Notes: generated by a model from the letters alone, not told the origin. Shown: positions 47,306 through 60,289, counted from the first letter of the stretch. The stretch is 64,000 nt of DNA from Cryptomeria japonica (GCF_030272615.1 NC_081411.1:157930471-157994470), one strand, 5' to 3'. Numbers and translations: made by a program.

Positions 47306-48392
47306 GGGTGAATTCACAAAGCTGGTTCCCACTTTTGCCAATGAAGGAATTTGGCGAAAGTGGGAACTTCGATTTTCTAGGTGTTCGAGCGAAATAGTGG
47401 TATTCGCTTGAACTACCCCTGGGAGTTCGAGCGAACCACATTGTGGACCTGGGTTCGCTCGAACCGCGGGTCACTTTGTACGGGCCAAAATCAAGCCTAT
47501 TGGTTCAAGCGAATGGGGGTTCACTCGAACCATAATGGATTCGAGCGAAACCCATTCGCTTGAAGTATTGTTCATTCGAACCCTCTAATTTGAGGTTTCT
47601 CCCAAAAATTTTCAGAATTCCTGAAGAATTAATGACTTCGGAGCTCTGGTTAAAAGCACGAATGAAATAATCTTGATAACCCAAAAATATTAGATTGTAG
47701 TACTCAGAGCAAGCTTTCCAATGAGTATAATTTTGTTATATTTTGAATTTATTATGTTCTTGTTTTTTAAATTTTATGAAAAATTGGTTTTTCATTGAAC
47801 ATGAACTTCTCTGTTCAACTCATTGGGAATAATAAGAAACTAATTCAAAAAAAATTCTGAAAAATATCTACGCCCTTGGTATTGATGTCTTCTTTCTAAC
47901 AAAAAAAATAAAATTGAATTTCGATTTATATAGGACAAGTTATGTGTTCAAACATAAACCTATGTCTTAATTATGACTAGTTGGACTTCAAAACTTTATA
48001 AAATGAAAAATATTGAACATATCACTATAAAACCAAATGCAAGCCCTGGATATTAATGTTACAAACTAAAATTCAAAAGAATTGAGTTTTTATCATTTAT
48101 AGAAAAAAAGTTATACGTTTCGGGGGGCACCTCACTCTTAAAAAATGTAGTTTGTTGTAAAAAACTACTTTTCGAGGGAGATGGAAATTTTTTTTAAAAA
48201 TCGTTCAAAAAAAATTGAAAAAAATGTATATAGAATCTACAAACAAAATGCTAGAAATCACTAATTTACATCATCTTCAAATTTTTAATAGTTTAAAAGT
48301 TATAGTTCTCGGAAGTTGAAGATTATTTTTAAAATGTACATCTCAGTGTCAAAAGTGGCAAAAAAGTGGGAACCATTATTGTGAGTTCACCC
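47306..48392. mobile_element. 1,087-bp DNA transposon with inverted repeats and a palindrome cluster
   Basis: Terminal inverted repeats of about 35 bases: GGGTGAATTCACAAAGC then TGGTTCCCACTTTTGCCA on the left, and GGGTGAACTCACAATAA then TGGTTCCCACTTTTTTGCCA on the right (read inward). The exact 4-base direct repeat ATAA flanks it (47302-47305 and 48393-48396). Next to the left end, GTTCCCACTTTTGCCAA is followed by its own inverted copy (TTTGGCGAAAGTGGGAAC, 47350-47367), forming a hairpin. At 47383-47582 nine near-palindromic sites related to GTTCGAGCGAAC occur. The rest (47600-48300) is AT-rich and non-coding. It is non-autonomous. A 4-base duplication does not fit hAT (8), Mutator (9), CACTA or Harbinger (3), or Tc1 (TA) rules, so the superfamily is open. 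Confidence 0.8.
47383..47582. repeat. Nine near-palindromic TTCGAGCGAA-like sites in 200 bp
   Basis: Sites near 47383, 47402, 47425, 47453, 47503, 47520, 47539, 47554 and 47570 read GTTCGAGCGAAA, ATTCGCTTGAAC, GTTCGAGCGAAC, GTTCGCTCGAAC, GTTCAAGCGAAT, GTTCACTCGAAC, ATTCGAGCGAAA, ATTCGCTTGAAG and GTTCATTCGAAC. The two orientations alternate almost strictly. The block is far more GC- and CpG-rich than anything nearby. Clustered subterminal motifs are known transposase-binding sites in several plant transposon families. That role here is an inference. Confidence 0.85.
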
Positions 48393-49098
48393 ATAATTAC
48401 AAACCATGTCAGCCTTAGACCAAACAAATAATATCCAACACATAAGACATCTTGGAAATACATTGAGATGTCCAATCCACACAGTACATTAAAGTCGGTC
48501 CATAACCTAGATCATCCAGGACCTAGTATAGGTCTACATGCTATAGCAATGATCTCCATCCACCAAATCTCGAACATGATCACCAACAAAATCCTAAAAC
48601 TCCATTAGAAGCTGCACCAATGCCACTTATGCAATTCATCAAAGATCTTCATCAAAAGATCTGCTGGTGAAATCCTCACCGAAACCAGACACTAAGCTTC
48701 TAAGCAAGTAGGATAGCATCCAATCACCAGACCAAAACCAACTGACCAAATATGAGCATGAGTATCATGAACAGGCTATTTCCATCACCAAACTATATTG
48801 GAGCCTACCAGATCATGCCAGATCCAAATCAACCAAAAACCACTCAACCTACCGGGACCAAAAGGGTGTCAGTAAATCATCCAAACAACTAGTGTTGGTA
48901 TCAATGAGTAAACACCAATGCAACACATAATTAATTCCACCAAATTGCCAACAATCTCCAACTTTGGCATTGATGGCAACACTAGATGTGAAAAACATCT
49001 AAGTACCAAGAAATGCCAAACAAGTCTCCCCCAATGGAAGACAACCAGGAATCTTCCACATACAACTCTGAATGTCAATATCTCTGGAATGGAATCTG

Positions 49099-50187
49099 CT
49101 ATTTAGTGTTCACATAAACTAGTCTAACTTCATTTGCTTCCACCTTTTCCTTCAAAAAGTTATACTTGATAGATATGTACTTTGTTTTAGAATCAAATAC
49201 TGTATTTTTTGATATAATAATAGCAATAGAGCTATCACAGTGAATAACTACCGGTGCATCACAATCCACCTTTATATCCTTCAACATTTGCTTCATCCAT
49301 AGAACTTGTGTATAGTTAGTAGAAGCAACAACATACTCAGCTTCAACATTAGATAGTGAAGTACATGACTGTTTCTTTCTAATCCATGAAACCAACTTCT
49401 TTCCAACAAAGAAAGCTCCACCGAAAGTACTTTTCCGATCATCAACATTTGTAGCCCAATCAACATCTGTATATGCACATAAAGTGTTACCATCCTTAGG
49501 GTACCACAAGCCACATTTTGATGTACCTTGCAAGTATATAAAAATCCTTTTCGCCGCAATCTCATGATTTTCCCTAGGATCACTCTGAAATCTTGAAACA
49601 ATACAAACAACATTCATAATGATAGGCCTAGTCTGAGTCAAATAAAGCAAACCTCCAATCATAGATTTTTATCTTGTAGGATTTATATGTGCAAAAACAT
49701 CTTTTCTTGTCAATTTCTCACTTGTAACTATAGGACTACTTACCAGTTTGGAATCTCCCATACCAAATTTCTTCAGCAATTCCTTAGCATATTTAGTTTG
49801 ACAGATAAAAATACCTTTTTCAGTCTGATTAATCTACAAATCTATGAAAAATTTCATCTCACTAATCATAGACATCTCAAATTATTTCTCCATATTCTTA
49901 GAAAATTCTATGCATAGCTTATCTTCACCTCCAAAAATAATGTCATCAACAAATATTTCAATAATCAATATATCATCATCAATGATCTTATACTATAAAT
50001 TATTGTCAGCATTGCCCTTAGTAAAACTAAGCTTCAAAAGATATTTATCCAACCTTGCATACCAAGCTCCAAGTGCTTGTTTCAATCCATATAAAGCTTT
50101 CCTTAATCTGCAAACCAAAAGAAACGAGGACTTAGTGGTCATTCCGTAATAAAAAATATCAAAATAAAATGCTAGCCCCATAGTCAC
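49099..50187 (-). pseudogene. Ty1/copia reverse transcriptase and RNase H, family D, 5'-truncated
   Basis: Minus strand, with frameshifts. LVCRLRKALYGLKQALGAWY starts near 50125, then IFVDDIIFGG (YVDD site with Tyr changed to Phe), KYAKELLKKFG and KSMIGGLLYLTQTRP. The long frame 49662-49099 follows: RIFIYLQGTSKCGLWYPKDG, TDVDWATNVDDRKSTFGGAF, SNVEAEYVVAS and KTKYISIKYNFLKEKV, ending VYVNTK-stop. The usual QIADIFTKPL end is lost or shifted. Everything upstream of the reverse transcriptase is missing beyond 50187. Confidence 0.9.
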
Positions 50188-52516
50188 ATAACACTAATTA
50201 GAAGACGGTCAAAATACTGTCACAATCAAAACTCAAAACAAGGTGACCATTATAAGCCACACTATAGGGAGTAACCGCCAACAAAACCCAAGATCACATG
50301 TCCTGAGTGCATTTAGAGAGTAAGAATTCAACATTTAAGGTTAATAACTACATAACTTTAATAATTACTTCTTTTATACATATGAAAGTTCATCTAAATA
50401 TCCTTTACGTATGCATACATAAGCCAAAACGGTAAAGATATGTCATATCACACACATAAAGAGTACATTATTTATCTAAATCTCATTCTACATGATATTG
50501 AATTATAAAGTAATTTCATTCCTAATAGTGGTATAATCAAGCAATTCTTAAATATAGCCTCCTAGCCACTAAGGGTAAATACATCCATAATGTAAATCAT
50601 TAGCCAATAAATGTTTTAAACTACCATTCTTCTAGGATTTTCTTTAAATAACACATTCTTTACAACTCGAGAAAAATAAGGAAATAGCATTGTTTCCAAA
50701 CCTTTCGCCAATCTAACTCGACATTCATGTTCATATTCGTAACCATGCAAAGAAAATTTATTTCCCAAGCTTAGGACTTCCATGTTCAAAATGAAACAAA
50801 ACCACCAAGTAGGATTTCATATGCCTTATACACAATCTACATGCAATGCATAACTCTATCTTATCCCATACTTGTTCTCTAACATGATATGTTATGAGAT
50901 AAAATTACATGACTAATTACAACATATAGGCAAAAAGAATTCCATCTACATACTTTTCACGATATCCTAATATGTGATGCAAACAATTTGGATTCTTAAT
51001 GCAAGATTAATCAAGCATTCTGTATTATTGCCATACAATATTCATTAACATGCAATTAGATACTTCTATTTTCTTCCAATGCATAATTTAGTAGCATTTC
51101 TATGAAGCTTTACAAAAAGATAGAGAGAAGAGGAAGAGAATAGTCAATCAATTCCTACATATGCATGTAAATATCCAAGATCATACAAGTGTGCTTAAAT
51201 TTCTCCCTATATGCCTATCATATTTATTGAACGATTTTCACTTCACTACCAATTTAGGAAAAAAAAATGCAAATCATCTTATCATGACATTTCCAAATAT
51301 TATTGATGTAGTTAAATGTTCGAATTTCTCCAAATAAAATCAAGATATACAATCTTTCTTATATATAAGACCTCTTGTGAACACACTCCCTACTCCTAAT
51401 AGTGCGATTTAAATCCTTAACTACAACCTTTGATTGACTATTAAAGTATGAGAAGAATGTGTAATAGGAGATATCAACTGACTAATACATAATTTTGCAT
51501 GCTCATCAAACATTGGTTTCATTTGCACCTTCTATTCATGCTAAGTCAATTATAAATATTCCAAATAAGTGCATTATTGCATTTTTCAAACAATTCATCA
51601 TTTGAGTCAGTATTAAGAAACACATAATGAAATCTTTAATGAAAACACACCAATTCTCTCTTAACCACTATACATGATCTTTTTACACATCCTATTACAC
51701 TGAAGGTCAATTTACATATCAAGTGTAAGTACAATGTCGCATAGAGCCTAAGATAGAAATTCATTATGTTATTCCTACACAGACACATGGTGAATTACTT
51801 TATGGAAAACATACAATTTCCTCCCCAATTTCATCATGATATTTATACCCCATAACCCTCTTATCATTCAAATGTAAACTAGAATCTTTAGGGTACCCAC
51901 AAGGGTTCATGAAGCCACAAGCATTCACTCACAATCTGAAACATACACAAGCAATAAATACACATGGAACAAATAATTTCAAATTTCTAGAGTGAAGGAG
52001 AAAGGAAAAAATACATTCAATTCACTATAATATGCACTCAACATCAACCATACAAGTTCTTCAAGATCACAACACTAGGCCATGTCATAATCATAATATA
52101 AGCATATTTTCATACTTATAGACTCAAGACAAATCATTGTCCAACCCAATGGGTTAGTCTAGGGCATAAAACATGAATTAGGGAGGTACATGCGATTGTC
52201 TCTTAATAAGAGTCATCGTAGACCTAAAACATATAATAAGCAAACAAAGCGCATATAATCACTCAATAAGCACCAAAATCAAGAAGGTGAGAGAAAAGAG
52301 TGAACATACATGGTACACTCAATTAAGGGTTTCGAGAAAGAACAAGCAAAAGGAACCAAGAATGAATCCTCAAGATCTTGAAGATCATATGCCCCAATCA
52401 AAAGGATACAAAGGAGGACAAGCATACAACGTAAAGACTATACACCACACACCGAACTAAAGGAACAAGTTACACTAGAGATCCCAGTATTTGCAACCTT
52501 TGGCTTTGATTCCAAA
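50188..52516. other. No gene recognised
   Basis: Evenly AT-rich, without repeats or frames of note. The first ~120 bases (50195-50310) are somewhat richer in GC and could be the edge of another element, but no boundary is visible. Confidence 0.4.
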
Positions 52517-54676
52517 TGTAATGCCCCACCAAGAAACCCAAAAGAATTAAACCAAAACACTTGAAAAGAGTGAAAATAATTTTTTTTAAATATTAATGAA
52601 CTTTAAGATGCATTAAGTTAAACATTGCAATAACATTTGCACAAGCAAAAGACTTCACTTAAACTCCTAAAGGGTTTCCAACGAAGATTACTTTTTAAAC
52701 TAATTAACATTAAGGTTAATTAACCCAATTAACAAAGAGATTGATTTAACCAATACATAATGGAACGTCTATGACATGAACCTAGCAATTATAATCCACT
52801 AAGAGATTAAGACAATATTGAATACATACAACATCTATAAATTACATTACACCACTTAAAGCTACATTCGTCATAATCCATATTACTACATTTAATTGAT
52901 AACGTCATACATACAATTAAGATGAATATCACTTGAATTACATTAAACAATTTAACCATAATGTCATTCATACATTCAAAATTCAAAGGAATAAGATGAA
53001 TAGATGAACACATACACCATATAATACAAGATGATAACGGAGTTCACCCCTAATGGTCTATGTCTCCAGGTCTGTGTCAAGTGCAAGATCATTATATTAA
53101 ATGAAAGATAAAATATACCTAAGATTTGCATCAATTACAACCTGCCATTAAGGTTACATAATAAAATATTACATATGACCTCAAAGGGTCCAAGAGATAC
53201 ATGAATGATCTGAAATGAACAAGAGGAACCATATGAAACATAAAGTGGAGTAAATACAAAATAACATCTGGAGCACCTACCAAAACTAATTCCTCGCATA
53301 CCATCATAAGCATCCCATAGTCTAACATGAATATTAAGTACTCACATGAAGTATAAACAAAAAGATATGACTCCCACAATAGTGCTCCAAGCAAAATCAA
53401 CACAAGAATGCATGCTAGAGAACATAAGGCAAGAACATATAGTCTAACATGACATCAAATCATCTCCCAAAACATTAAAATACACACTACATAGGACTTC
53501 ACAAGACTATCAGGTGACATCTACAAGTCTACACAACCATGCACATAAGGGAAGAGTGTCAGCACATAGTTTGGGATGGTTATCTTGGCAAGCCTCCATA
53601 GGCCCCGACCCCCATCATGAGTTATCCTGGTATCCTCTCCCAACCCCATCCAAGTTCTATGTGGACCCAAGCTATCCTTTCATGAAGATAAGGTAGATGG
53701 TTTGTCATTCCAGGCCTTCTCACAACATCTAGAGTCTATACAAGCACTCATACATGAGTGAGGCACATTTATCTTGTTTACTATTTATAGAACCCAACCT
53801 CCCTCCCCCATTTTTAAATTAATTTATCACTTATTACTCAACTTTCGATGGGCTATCCTACTAGCCACTTTGAGCATGACCCCCACTCAAAATCCACTCT
53901 CCCTTTTGACACCACAACCTACTGAACTCTAAGGTACAACTCATGATACCGAAATACTCAAGGAGTTGAGGCTCAATAATAGTAGTTGACTTGGTCACAT
54001 GAACCTAATACCTAGATTGAGTAAACTAGAGGACTCAATTGAATCATGAAAAGAAACTATAACATATAAACAACACCCAAGAATTGTATAAAACAACTAA
54101 TTCAATTGGTTTGGTCAATATCTCATTTATGAGCCAACACATAGGCAAGACAAATAAACATCAACGTACAAAGAATTCATGCAATATTGTTTTCTATCCG
54201 TTTTCTTTCAACCAAGTTTTCTACATTTTCCAATTTTGTTTGATCCAAAAACAAATACAATTTCACTATCTCAACTAAAATAATTCATTAACAATCTAAT
54301 TAAAATTCTCGCAACGTAACAAGATCATTAATTCATAAAAATAATACATATATAAATATATATAATTCACTATGGTTAACCCAAGTTTAAAGCTCAACCC
54401 AATGTTTTAAAACAGTGAGAACCCAGTGTTTTAACCATTTATGCTTTAAGGTACAACTCATGATAGCGTAAATAAAATCAACTTTTAATCATCGTCAATA
54501 AATTAATGCATAATCATCATTAACTAGAACACACACACATTAAAGCATACATCATCATGATAGCATACTAGTTGGACATAAACATCATGACCAAGGCGGG
54601 GTTTACAAAGATACTAAAAAGTCAAACTTAGTCAAAGTACACAGATGAACAGTATGATCGGGGAAGGGGTACTACA
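52517..54676 (+). mobile_element. Gypsy-like LTR, family F, about 2.2 kb
   Basis: Starts TGTAATGCCCCACCAAGAAA and ends GGAAGGGGTACTACA, so the ends are inverted (TGTAATGCCCC versus TGTAGTACCCC). Such TGTAATGCCCC starts are common in plant Ty3/gypsy LTRs. TGGTAGGCTAGCC follows directly and would be the primer site. No gag or pol follows; AT-rich sequence begins at about 54720, so this is a solo or truncated copy. An inverted, shorter copy lies at 55370-56498. Confidence 0.7.
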
Positions 54677-54782
54677 TGGTAGGCTAGCCCCCCATGTGGG
54701 TTGATAGAACCAAAAGGTGCTTTAAACTTTTTTTTGTTATATTATATTTTAAATTTTATTTTAATTAACAAATGTTATTAAT

Positions 54783-54802
54783 ATATATATATATATATAT
54801 AA
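54783..54802. repeat. (AT)n microsatellite
   Basis: About ten AT units between the two inverted LTR copies. Confidence 0.9.
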
Positions 54803-55369
54803 TAGAGAATTAAATAATATATTATTTGGGGAAAATTGAAAATGGAAAATGAAAAAAATAGATATAGTTGGAAATTTAATGATATTTTTATTTTAGTGAT
54901 ATACTGTTGAATAAATACATATTAATTTATTTATTTTTATATGTATAGTTCATATGCATAATTATATAAATGCAAATTTTGCTGTTTAATTTATTAATGG
55001 TGCTTTTCAAATGTGGTGTTTTGAGAATTTACATGGATTAAAAAACCTTGTTCGATTTGTATTTAAATGAAAGGAAAAATAACATCATTATAGAGTACTG
55101 AACATGCGTGCTTTTGATTTAATGTATTCACATTTATTTTCAAAAACTACAAGTTCTTGGTTATGTGTATTGGTTGTTTTCATGTGGTTGTATTAGTAAC
55201 TCGTCATGTCTCTAGTTAGAGAATTGCAGTTAGTTATCTATGTGCAAGGGCTTGTTTGGCCAAGTGGTTTTCTATTGATTTTAACTCCGTATACTATTTC
55301 TTGTGTATACCTTGGTTTCGGGGAGTTCGTTTGATTTGTGGTTAAGTGTTGTATGGGGGAGTGGCTTTT
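54803..55369. other. Spacer between inverted LTR copies
   Basis: AT-rich in the first 300 bases, then more mixed. The right part may still be decayed LTR F, but I cannot align it confidently. Confidence 0.35.
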
Positions 55370-56498
55370 GAGTGGGGGTCACACTGAAAGTGATAAGCCG
55401 GATAACCCATTGAAATTTTGTCTAGACTCAGGATGCAGTGGTAAGGCCTGGAATGACAAACCAATAACCTTGTCCTCATGAAAGGATTGTTTGGGTCCAC
55501 ATGAGACTTGGATGGGGCTGGGGGTTCAGGAGAGGTTACCAGAATAACCCATGATGGGGGTCAGGACCTATGAAGGCTTACCAGGATAACCATACTAAGC
55601 TATGTGATGACACTCTTCCCTTATGTTTACTAGTGTGAAGTTTGTGTTTATTTTTCTTATAGCACTATTGTAGGAGTCATATCTGATTATTTATGTTCTT
55701 TTGTGAGTACCTGATATTCAAGTTAGACCATGGGATGCTTATGATGGATTGCGAGTAATTAGTGTTCCTGGTGCTCCAGTTGTTCTCTTGTATTTACTCC
55801 ACACCATGTTTTATAGGATCCTCTTCTTTCTTCTTGGATCATTCATGTATCTCTTGGATCCTATGTGGTAATATGTATTATTTTCTTTTGTACACCATGA
55901 TGGTAGGATGTAATTGATGCAAACTTTATGTATTTTTCACCTTTTATTTAATAGAATGGTCTTCCACTTGAACCAAAGATGTATCCTGTTAGGGGTGAAC
56001 TTCGATATCAATTGGTGTTGTATGGTGTATGTGTTCATCTGGTTCTTTTTAATTTTGGATGTATGTATGGCATTATGGTCAATAAAGGCATAATGTAATT
56101 CAGGTGATGTTAATCTTAATTGTATGTATGAAGCTATTAATTGAGTGCAGTAATATGAAATAAGATGCATGTAGCTTCAGTGATGCAATGTAACTAATGG
56201 TAGTTGTATATATTTAACCATGCTTAGTTTAATCTCTTATGGTATTTAATTTCTATGTTCATGTGGTAATCATTATATTATGAGTAGGTTTAATCAACCT
56301 CATTGCTAATTGGATTAATCAAGTAATCTTCATTGGAAACCCTTTAGGTGTCTATGCTAAGTCTTTCGCTTGTGAAAATATTATTGCAATGTTTAACTTA
56401 ATGCATCTTTAGTTCATTAATGTTTTAAAAAATAAAAAATTGCACTCTTTTCGAGAGTTATAGTTGTATCCTCTAGGGTTTCTTGGTGGGGCATTACA
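55370..56498 (-). mobile_element. Inverted, truncated copy of gypsy-like LTR F
   Basis: On the minus strand it starts TGTAATGCCCCACCAAGAAA at 56498 and matches 52517 onward through TGACCCCCACTCAAAA (about 55370; counterpart near 53878). Shared blocks include AAGATGCATTAAGTTAAACA, AACACATACACCATA, AAGGGAAGAGTGTCA and TTTGTCATTCCAGGCCTT. Together the copies form a large inverted repeat with arms of at least 1.1 kb. Confidence 0.75.
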
Positions 56499-57600
56499 AT
56501 ACTATTTAGATGATAAGCGTTTAGAATTTAGTAATTTTTCATGGGTTGATGAAGTGTAAAAGGATGGGCCTACTGTGTGAAGATTTGAATTAAATTCCAA
56601 TCACTTGCACGGGACAAAGTAACAATCGCTTATTTTTGGATGTGGAGAAAGTTGTGATAAGTGGAAGAGCTATGCACTTTGGTGGATAATATCCTTGCAT
56701 TAGTTTTTTTAAACCTTTACACACCCTACTAAAAAATAAATATGTTGCAAGTATAGAGCTGCGAGGGCATCAAAAATAGAGATTTCAGAACTCTAAAAGT
56801 TGCTAAATAAGGATAAATCATCAACACGCGTTGAGATTGGACCATTGTACAGTTTACAACTTTACTCTTTCATCTCTCTATTCCACGATAGGGTTTGATT
56901 TGGTGTGAAGTAAATGCAGAAATCTCTTTCTAGAGTGAAAGGCCTCATATAATTCTCTACACTTATTACTCATCGCATTATTATCTATATGTTTCACACA
57001 TAAATATTGGAGGAAGGGCGTGTAGAGGAGATATCTCATGGACATGTATGAATGTATCAAAATCTGGTCTTTCACCCATCCAACATTTTGGTGCTAGGCC
57101 AAACTTGCTGCTATAGTCATTTGTAAAAAGACATTCATTCATATTGGTACCTTTTTTTTTTTGAATTTTTGAGCATCATTTTTCTATGGTCAAGATTAAA
57201 TTTCTATATACATAAGATTTTCATGAGGTAAACAACAAAGTTTCATTTAGAAGCACAATTAAGAAGGTAGTTCTGTATTTATTTGTTTCGTTAAACCTAA
57301 ATTTATATTGGGGAGATCATATTCAATTTATTTTGATAGCTAAAAATCATGTGTAGTACAATATCTCTTGAAACTGATATTTAATTTTTTTTTTAAATCT
57401 ATAGATTTCCTTTAAATTCTAGTATACTTGAACATTTTGAAGATATACAGATATTAGATTATTATAAAAGAACATATTTTAAGTTCAAGATGACATTCAA
57501 TTTCTTTCTTTTAGTCATGGATACATATAGTGTTCACACTTGTGTAATTTATGTTATACTTAAGAGGGCCTTTAAATGTTTGAATATAGTTAGAGAGTAT
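56499..57600. other. No gene recognised
   Basis: AT-rich with a few T-runs. No coding or repeat structure supported. Confidence 0.4.
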
Positions 57601-57605
57601 AGAAG

Positions 57606-57880
57606 ATGAAAAATCAAAGGATGGATGCAATGGAAGCAGGAGGATACCTATCATCCCAAGCTAGCTTCTCACTAAGGAATGATTCATTGCATGAGAAGCA
57701 CCCTATTTTTGTCCATAATAAAAGAGAGGGTGTGGAATTTCAGAAGAAAGGTGTCTCATTTGTAGATGTTTGTTTAATGATTTGTATAATAGAAGAGGGA
57801 TTGTTTTTACAACACTTGAGGAGGCATTAGAAACACTCGAAGGAGACATGGAATTTGGGGGGAAATGTGTCTAATTTTGC
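57606..57880 (+). pseudogene. Unrecognised coding-like fragment before a possible LTR start
   Basis: Open for 74 codons (MDAMEAGGYLSSQASFS, EKHPIFVHNKREGVEFQ). After a frameshift near 57775 it could read NDLYNRRGIVFTTLEEALET. I recognise no family. About 200 bases further on, AAGAAGGGGGAA directly precedes TGTTGGAATTTTAC (58088), the usual arrangement of polypurine tract and LTR start, so this may be the 3' coding end of a decayed LTR element. Weak. Confidence 0.25.
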
Positions 57881-58087
57881 ATGGAAATTAGGATCACTTT
57901 TATATTCTCTCTTGTTGTGTAGATGGTTGCAGGTTCTATAGTAAGGATATCCAATGATGTAGTTAGTTTGGTGTTTCCTACGTGAGCAAGTAGGATTAGT
58001 AAAGGAACTTCATCAAAGTCTCCAGAAGGGTTGTGTTCAACCCTTGCAATATTACACTCTTGTTTGAATTAGTGTAAGAAGGGGGAA

Positions 58088-58110
58088 TGTTGGAATTTTA
58101 CATTAATTAG
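58088..58110 (+). mobile_element. Possible LTR start after a polypurine tract
   Basis: GTAAGAAGGGGGAA|TGTTGGAATTTTACAT resembles the tract-plus-LTR junctions at 9841, 33198 and 35119. No second copy in the window and no LTR end could be found. Confidence 0.3.
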
Positions 58111-59700
58111 TATAGTTAAATAATTACTAAAATTGGGTTGGTTAGTTTCTAGGAAGTTATTCCCATAGACAATTTTCATAAGGAAAAATAAGGCTTTAAA
58201 AATCCATTACACTAGAAAGTAATATGATCTAATTATATCCAATTGAAGTCACTTAACAAACTTATGTTCTATTATTTTACCTTTTGCACTCTCATTTATT
58301 TGGATATTCATTCATTTTGGGATTTTGTTTAAAAAAAACCTCCAAGAAAAATTATAAAATGGAATTATGGGAGAAAATAGATTTTTTTCTGGTAAGACAC
58401 ACAATTGCTTTAATTTGGTGGCATACACTCTTCTATATGTTACGATTTGAGCACAAAAAATGAGTTTGGTTTTTACATTTTTACCATGCACCATAATGTT
58501 CTTGGTGCCACTACAACATCGATTTCATAATTTAATATCATATTTTTCTTAGTACACACTATATCATCCATTTTGTGATTGTACTATTTAGGTTATCTAC
58601 CAAACGGTTTTTCTTTGTAATCTTTCTTAGAATGAGTCAAGTAGCATTAAACACTTTTTTGTACTTGTTTAACTTTCCCTTCTCTAGTGTTAAACCTAGC
58701 AAGCATTTCATATTAGTCGTAGATGTCATGTTCTTTCTTATATGGTCCAAATAAGTTTCATATGTATGCTTACTAGTCCTAAGATGCCATAACTTTCTTT
58801 GTCCTTATATGCTTCACGTGTATTTGTTACCTATGATAACCATGTTAATACTTTTATTTTGATATTTTAGACTAATAAGATCATATGTCTTAGGAGTTTG
58901 GTGTTGTCTTATATTTTAAATGGCTTGGTCAAATCCTTTCTATACTATCCTATATTTTATTAAGGTTATGAGTGTAAGGTCATACTCCTACTAAACTTGG
59001 CACTAAATGTAGTGTCTTAATTTTTTTCCTTCTACAATTTCACACTTTGTAGCCCTGGCCTCACATTGGTGGTTATCCCTTATGCCCTTTACTCACACCT
59101 TATTGTGCTCAATACATTTCCATTTCTTGAGGATCAACATATTTCTCTACACATTGACACTAGATTTAGTCTAGAATGCCAAGACAATGGTGCCTAGCAC
59201 CATAGTCTATGCATTTAGGCTTTAAATTTATAAGCATAATGGTCTAGATTTTGAGAAGTAGGAAAGTGTTCCTGATTGTCAGTCTTGTTCAAAATTTAAA
59301 CTAAAAATGTGTAAGATTTGCACAAATATGACTCCTTGGGTTTGAAATCCTACTTCTTTCAAGTTAGCATTCCTTTTGAGAGAATTCAATCAAACATCTT
59401 AAAGGAAATTGAGGAAAAGTCTATGATGAAGCATTAATTATTTCAAGTTAAGCAATCAAGATCAAGTTTTATGTGTTCCTCCATGATGATGGCATGGATT
59501 TACTCCCATAAAGAAACTTGAATTTTTGAATGAGGCTTCAAGGAAAGAGGTTCATATCAAAGGTAACATATTTTAGTTTAAGAATTTCCTTTAAATGTTT
59601 AGCCATTTCTCTACTAGGAGTATGCTCTCTTTCATCCAACATTGTACTAGATGAGGTGGAAACACCAACATGTGGTTTTAATTAGGAAAGCCCCTATATG
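58111..59700. other. No gene recognised
   Basis: Low-complexity AT-rich sequence. Perhaps the interior of the LTR suspected at 58088. Confidence 0.35.
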
Positions 59701-59703
59701 AGA

Positions 59704-59830
<127 letters not shown>

Positions 59831-60289
59831 TATGAAACCAACAAATTACAATCATTGTAGAATCCAAGTAACCTTAGTTAATCCATTTAACAATTATTAA
59901 AATCATTGATAAGAGAAATTAACTAAGAATGAGAGTGAGAGAGAGAGAGACCTTCCTCTACACAACTAATTTAAAACAAAATATCCACACTAGTAAACCA
60001 TTATCCAAAAGATCATATTAGAACTAAGGGAAAAATATAACATTAGAGTATGTGCCCAATGCTACATATCTAATAGACTCACCTTATAACTTCAATTCAA
60101 ATAGATTTCCTCATCAACCTCTCTTTCTTTTCCTTCACCCTCCTACTCAAAACATATTTTTTCCATCTACAGTTTTTTAATAAAATTCTTACTATTATTT
60201 ATGATTAATATATTTATTTTGATTGAAAAGTGAAAATGTGTTTCTCTAGAAGAGTTAAATCCTTCTACAAAAACAAACATTAATGAAAA

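Larger units (their letters stand above)
46642..48953 (-). mobile_element. 3' LTR of copia family D, split by a DNA transposon
   Basis: On the minus strand the LTR starts TGTTGGCAATTTGGTGG at 48953, directly after the purine-rich CCAAAGTTGGAGAT. It ends ...GTTATTTGAACTGTCTAACA at 46642. It contains the CCCCCCTCTCAGTTGTCTTC segment typical of copia LTRs near their 3' end. Removing the 1,087-base insertion and one copy of its target duplication leaves about 1.2 kb. Confidence 0.75.

Noticed and set aside
47381-47563. Open frame with repeated FERN/FERTT-like peptides
   Set aside because: The repeats follow the palindromic DNA sites in both orientations; the frame is a by-product of the motif cluster.
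47383-47582. CRISPR-like spaced repeats
   Set aside because: Sites are only ~12 bases, inverted relative to each other and irregularly spaced, inside a plant transposon.
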